Assembly (NCBI RefSeq): GCF_022664535.1
Contig: NZ_JAKUJY010000011.1
Span: forward strand, 62,001 to 126,000
Direction of reading: 5' to 3'
DNA: 64,000 nt
From: Sphingobium trunci
GTDB taxonomy: Bacteria > Pseudomonadota > Alphaproteobacteria > Sphingomonadales > Sphingomonadaceae
Both the position numbers and the translations under genes were made by a program. Positions 60,623 to 64,000 of the stretch are shown here, piece by piece; the stretch's first letter is position 1, and each line of letters opens with the position of its first letter. The notes beneath the pieces are model-generated. The model had not been told where the DNA came from. It saw only the letters and a list, made by a program, of their open reading frames with translations, and did not search any database.

Positions 60623-63054
60623 AAAGGAATGCCAGACATCCACGCCGAAGCCTGCTGCTTGCATCTACTTCCTGCGCGATGCTCATTGCCGCGTCGGCCC
60701 ATGCCGAAGATGCCCCGCAAACGGCCCTGCCCGACGCAGGGCCGGTATCTCAGGGAAGCGACATCGTCGTAACTGCCCAGAAGCGCAACGAAAGCATCCA
60801 GCGGGTGCCCATCAGCCTGCAGGCGCTCAGTTCGGCCAATCTGGAACAGCATCAGGTCCAGGCGTTCGACGACTATGCCAAGCAGTTGCCCAGCGTGTCG
60901 TTTCAGTCGTTCGGCCCTGGGCAAAGCCAGCTCTTTTTCCGCGGCATCACATCGGGCGGTGACGGCCTGCCGTTCGGCGCACTGCCGACCAGCGGCGTTT
61001 ATCTCGACGAAACTCCGGTAACGACCATCGGGGCGCTGCTGGACGTCCATATTTACGACGTGGCGCGTGTCGAGGCACTGTCCGGCCCGCAGGGCACGCT
61101 CTACGGCGCCAGTTCGCTATCAGGCACGCTGCGCATCATCACGAACAAGCCGGACCCCAGCAAATTTTCAGGCTCGATCGACCTTCAGGGCGGCAAGTTC
61201 GGCAAGGGCGATGCCAGCGGCAGCGTCGAAGGCTATGTCAACATTCCGCTGAACGATCGCATGGCCCTGCGCGCCGTGGGCTGGTACGATCATGAAGGCG
61301 GCTATATCGACAACACGCCCAAGTCGCGCACTTACCAGCGTTGGCATGACGACGGAACCGGCACCTATGTGGCCAGTCCCTATGTGGCCAACAACTCGGC
61401 CTTCGTGAAAAACAATTTCAACGACGTCGACACATATGGCGGTCGCGTCGCGCTTGGCATCGATCTTGATGACGACTGGACGATCACGCCGCAACTGATC
61501 GGCCAATACCAGAAATCTCACGGGTCGTTCCTCTATGACCCGAACGCCGGCGACCTGGAGGTCCATGATTTCGCACCCGAATTCAACAAGGACGAGTGGT
61601 ATCAGGCCGCGCTGACCGTGCAGGGCAAGGTCGGCGATTGGGATCTGCTCTATTCGGGCGGCTACATGGATCGCAAAATTCGCACCGCGGCCGACTACAG
61701 CTATTACACCGTGGCCTATGACGCGCTCTATCCGGAGTCCAATACCGCCTATTTCAAGGACGCCGCAGGCAACGACATCAACCCGACCCAATATTTCTCT
61801 GGCAGCCAGAATCTCACCAAGCAGACGCATGAGTTGCGCGTCAATTCGCCGGCCAACAAACCTTTCCGTATGACCGCAGGCCTGTTCTACCAGCGTCAGA
61901 CCAACCTCTCGACGCTGAGCTATTATGTCCCGGGCATATCCGGCAATGTGACGACCGACTGGTGGAACGGGACCACCGTCTACGGCGATTCGATCTTCCT
62001 GACGCGCGCCAGGATCGTTGACCGCGATTATGCCATGTTCGCCCAGGCGTCCTATGACATCACCCCGTCATTGACGCTCACCGGCGGCGTTCGCGGTTTC
62101 ATCTACAGGAATACGCTGAACGGCTATTCCGGCTTCTCTTTCAACGCACCCGATGGCTGCACCGTGCCGATGGCCACGCTCGACGCATGCACCAATCTCG
62201 ACACGGGCAGTGCTGGTTCGGGCAAGAAGGCCACGGGATCAGGCGAGACGCACAAGATCAATCTCACCTGGCAGATCGATCCGGACCACATGGTCTATGC
62301 CACATATTCGACAGGGTTCAGGCCGGGTGGCAATAATCGCCGCGCCAGCGTCAAGCCCTATGGTCCCGATACTCTGGACAATTTCGAACTGGGCTGGAAG
62401 ACGTCCTGGCTGAATCGCCGACTGCGCTTCAACGGCGCAGTCTATTACGAGCGATGGAAAGATCTCCAATATGCGCTGGTCCTGGTCGGCAGCGGCGGCG
62501 TGACCAACATCTACAATGCTGGCAACGCTCGGGTTTATGGCGTCGAGGCCGATATCCAGGCGATCCCGCTCTCCGGGCTGACCCTGTCGGTTTCAGGCGC
62601 CTATAACAACGCCGCACTCAGTACGGATTTCTGCGCGATCGGCACCGACGGCAATCCAGACTGCTCGACCGGAAACATCGCTGCGCCCAAGGGCACTCGC
62701 CTACCGGTCCAGCCGCGCATCAAGATCACCGGCACTGCCCGGTATGAATTCGCGCTGGGCGACGTCAATGCCTTCATGCAGGGCAGCGTGTTGCGCCAGT
62801 CAAGCAGTACAAGCTTCCTGAGCGTCGAAGACAATGCGACAGTCGGCAATAGCGGCGGCTTCACGACGGCGGACTTCGCCATCGGCGGCAGCAAAAATGG
62901 CACCTCGGTGGAACTGTTCATCCAGAACGCCTTCGATGAACGCGGTTCGCTCAGTCACAACGTCTTCACCGCGCCCACGACATCGGGACAATTCTACCGC
63001 ATCTATCCGGTCAAGCCGCAATATTTCGGCATCAAGGTCGGCAGGAAGTTCTGA
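60619..63054 (+). CDS. TonB-dependent receptor of the hut2 locus
   Basis: An 811-residue receptor. The N terminus MKRNARHPRRSLLLASTSCA is a signal peptide (cleaved after SAHA), followed by a TonB box-like DIVVTAQKRNESIQ, a plug (FDDYAKQLPSVSFQSFGPGQ, FFRGITSGGDGLPFGALP, VARVEALSGPQGTLYGASSLSGTLRIIT) and a barrel ending YFGIKVGRKF with a terminal Phe. The start overlaps the stop of the sulfotransferase gene. It belongs to the same divergent promoter region as the lyase, so it probably imports the lyase substrate across the outer membrane. A strong hairpin follows. Confidence 0.93.
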   Translation: MKRNARHPRRSLLLASTSCAMLIAASAHAEDAPQTALPDAGPVSQGSDIVVTAQKRNESIQRVPISLQALSSANLEQHQVQAFDDYAKQLPSVSFQSFGPGQSQLFFRGITSGGDGLPFGALPTSGVYLDETPVTTIGALLDVHIYDVARVEALSGPQGTLYGASSLSGTLRIITNKPDPSKFSGSIDLQGGKFGKGDASGSVEGYVNIPLNDRMALRAVGWYDHEGGYIDNTPKSRTYQRWHDDGTGTYVASPYVANNSAFVKNNFNDVDTYGGRVALGIDLDDDWTITPQLIGQYQKSHGSFLYDPNAGDLEVHDFAPEFNKDEWYQAALTVQGKVGDWDLLYSGGYMDRKIRTAADYSYYTVAYDALYPESNTAYFKDAAGNDINPTQYFSGSQNLTKQTHELRVNSPANKPFRMTAGLFYQRQTNLSTLSYYVPGISGNVTTDWWNGTTVYGDSIFLTRARIVDRDYAMFAQASYDITPSLTLTGGVRGFIYRNTLNGYSGFSFNAPDGCTVPMATLDACTNLDTGSAGSGKKATGSGETHKINLTWQIDPDHMVYATYSTGFRPGGNNRRASVKPYGPDTLDNFELGWKTSWLNRRLRFNGAVYYERWKDLQYALVLVGSGGVTNIYNAGNARVYGVEADIQAIPLSGLTLSVSGAYNNAALSTDFCAIGTDGNPDCSTGNIAAPKGTRLPVQPRIKITGTARYEFALGDVNAFMQGSVLRQSSSTSFLSVEDNATVGNSGGFTTADFAIGGSKNGTSVELFIQNAFDERGSLSHNVFTAPTTSGQFYRIYPVKPQYFGIKVGRKF

Positions 63055-63075
63055 ACCGTCGCCACCGGTCCGACC

Positions 63076-63107
63076 ACGGCTACCCCTTGTCGTCAAGGGG
63101 TAGCCGT
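63076..63107 (+). terminator. Strong hairpin downstream of the TonB receptor
   Basis: ACGGCTACCCCTTG-TCGT-CAAGGGGTAGCCGT is a 14-bp perfect stem with a 4-base loop, 22 bp after the receptor stop. There is no U-tract (TGACGCT follows), so it may be a factor-assisted terminator or a 3'-end stabiliser. It marks the right edge of the hut2 locus. Confidence 0.65.
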
Positions 63108-63268
63108 TGACGCTCTGGGCACATGGCCCCGAACCAGCGGTCCCCCTTCTACTCGTCGCACCATGTTGGTGGACGCGCATACAGGCGCGATCCGGTCATC
63201 ACCCATTCACCATTACATTCGGCAGAAGCCGGCGCCGGCAGCCGGTCCCATCCGCCCGCAGTGCCCGC
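63108..63268. other. Intergenic region, no gene seen
   Basis: Short frames in this 161-bp stretch have no ribosome binding sites and no known product. It separates the convergent TonB receptor and mannosidase genes. Confidence 0.7.
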
Positions 63269-64000
63269 TCACCGACTGTCGTGTCCTGACATCGAAAACG
63301 GCCGCGCCTGAACGCCGGTTGCCCACCTCTTGTTCGGCGTTGCCTGCATCGTGAAGCGCAATTCGCCGCCCGCCCGGATTTCCTCATCGCGCACGAAGCT
63401 GCGTTCGAGCGCCTTGCCGTTCAGCATCACCCGGCCGACATAGCGGTTCGTGTCCGAAAGGCCCTCCGCTACCACCGTGAAGCGCTTGCCGTTGACGTTC
63501 AGCACGGCGCGGTCCACGAACGGCCGCCCGATGACATATTCGCCGCTGCCCGGCGCCACGGGATAGAAACCGAGAGAGGTGAACACCAGCCAGGCGGACA
63601 TCTGGCCCAGGTCGTCATTCCCCGCCAGCCCGTCGGGGGTGGGCTTATACTGGCTGTCGACAATCTGCTTCAGTCGCTCCTGCGTGCGCCAAGGCATGCC
63701 AGCATAGGCGTAGAGATAGGCGACATGGTGGCTGGGTTCATTGCCATGGATATATTGTCCGATCAGCCCTGCAATGTCCTCGGCATGGCTATAGTCGATC
63801 TTCGAATTGTCGAAGCTGAACATGGCGTCGAGCTTCGCCACCGCCTTCGCATCGCCCCCCATCAGGCGGAACAGCCCCTCCTGATCCTGGGGAACGAACC
63901 AGCTATATTGCCAGGCATTTCCTTCGGTATAGTCGCTGCCATAGTTGATTGCGGCGGGATCGAACGGCGTGCGGAAGCTGCCGTTGGCAAGCCGCGCCCG
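63269..64000 (-). CDS. GH92 family alpha-mannosidase, C-terminal part (5' end outside window)
   Basis: The final 243 codons of a glycoside hydrolase family 92 protein. The visible reading starts RARLANGSFRTPFDPAAINY, followed by YTEGNAWQYSWFVPQD (conserved Glu and Trp of the active site) and continues with GNEPSHHVAYLYAYAG, DGLAGNDDLGQMSAW and GFYPVAPGSGEYVIG, all typical GH92 segments. These enzymes are calcium-dependent exo-alpha-mannosidases, normally secreted. The beginning of the gene lies beyond base 64000, so its length and signal peptide cannot be checked. An internal ATG at 63862 is not the start. Confidence 0.93.
   Translation of the reverse strand, partial: RARLANGSFRTPFDPAAINYGSDYTEGNAWQYSWFVPQDQEGLFRLMGGDAKAVAKLDAMFSFDNSKIDYSHAEDIAGLIGQYIHGNEPSHHVAYLYAYAGMPWRTQERLKQIVDSQYKPTPDGLAGNDDLGQMSAWLVFTSLGFYPVAPGSGEYVIGRPFVDRAVLNVNGKRFTVVAEGLSDTNRYVGRVMLNGKALERSFVRDEEIRAGGELRFTMQATPNKRWATGVQARPFSMSGHDSR

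Overview
The window is GC-rich bacterial chromosome. Gene content points to an alphaproteobacterium of the Sphingomonadaceae (Sphingobium/Novosphingobium type): several TonB-dependent receptors with carboxy-terminal barrels, a TPR-sulfotransferase paired with a receptor, DUF1501/DUF1800 partners, a collagen-like lipoprotein with a two-partner secretion pore, and sphingomonad-style intergenic palindromes. This assignment is an inference from reading, not from a database search. No rRNA, tRNA, CRISPR array, phage or intact insertion sequence was seen.

Layout. 1-4.3 kb: end of an MFS/acyltransferase/acyl-ACP synthetase fusion and a ClC antiporter. 4.4-5.0 kb: a ParD/ParE-type toxin-antitoxin pair. 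5.0-14.5 kb: a complete five-step histidine utilisation locus (hutC-hutF divergent from hutI-hutH-hutG-hutU) followed by phenylalanine hydroxylase and 4-hydroxyphenylpyruvate dioxygenase, so histidine and aromatic amino acid breakdown lie side by side. 14.6-18.4 kb: glycerate-type kinase, 2-hydroxyacid dehydrogenase, FadR-like regulator and a zinc alcohol dehydrogenase. 18.6-23.3 kb: TetR regulator, aldo/keto reductase, GST, VOC protein, CYTH phosphatase and metallophosphoesterase. 23.5-26.5 kb: a cyclic-di-GMP-I riboswitch ahead of a Gly/Ser-rich lipoprotein and a TpsB-like outer-membrane pore. 26.6-33.7 kb: dienelactone hydrolase, acyl-CoA ligase, ABC-F protein, DUF1501/DUF1800 pair. 33.9-38.5 kb: TauD-like dioxygenase, sulfonate-type binding protein and TonB receptor. 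38.6-42.5 kb: a tightly overlapping five-gene operon of small-molecule enzymes, including a GNAT-histidine phosphatase fusion. 42.7-46.3 kb: a giant RTX protein with a polysaccharide deacetylase core. 46.7-48.9 kb: D-lactate-type FAD dehydrogenase, a small protein and a secreted thioredoxin-like protein.

49.0-63.1 kb is the most interesting part: a second hut-like locus with its own HutC repressor, a urocanase almost identical to the first, HutD, a DadA/DAO-like flavoprotein, a complete amino-acid ABC importer (binding protein, two permeases, ATPase), an ammonia-lyase paralogue, a TPR-sulfotransferase and a TonB receptor. The lyase lacks precisely the Ala-Ser-Gly triplet that forms the MIO cofactor of histidine ammonia-lyase, which is what one expects of enzymes that expel trimethylamine from histidine betaines (ergothionase type). 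Three divergent promoter regions in this locus each carry the same 12-bp palindrome-like box (ATGTCTATACAT or its complement), and relics of hutF and of a hutI/hutG deletion hybrid show that the locus descends from a full hut operon. I infer a betaine (hercynine or ergothioneine) utilisation regulon that feeds urocanate into the first, complete hut pathway. The window ends inside a GH92 alpha-mannosidase gene on the minus strand.
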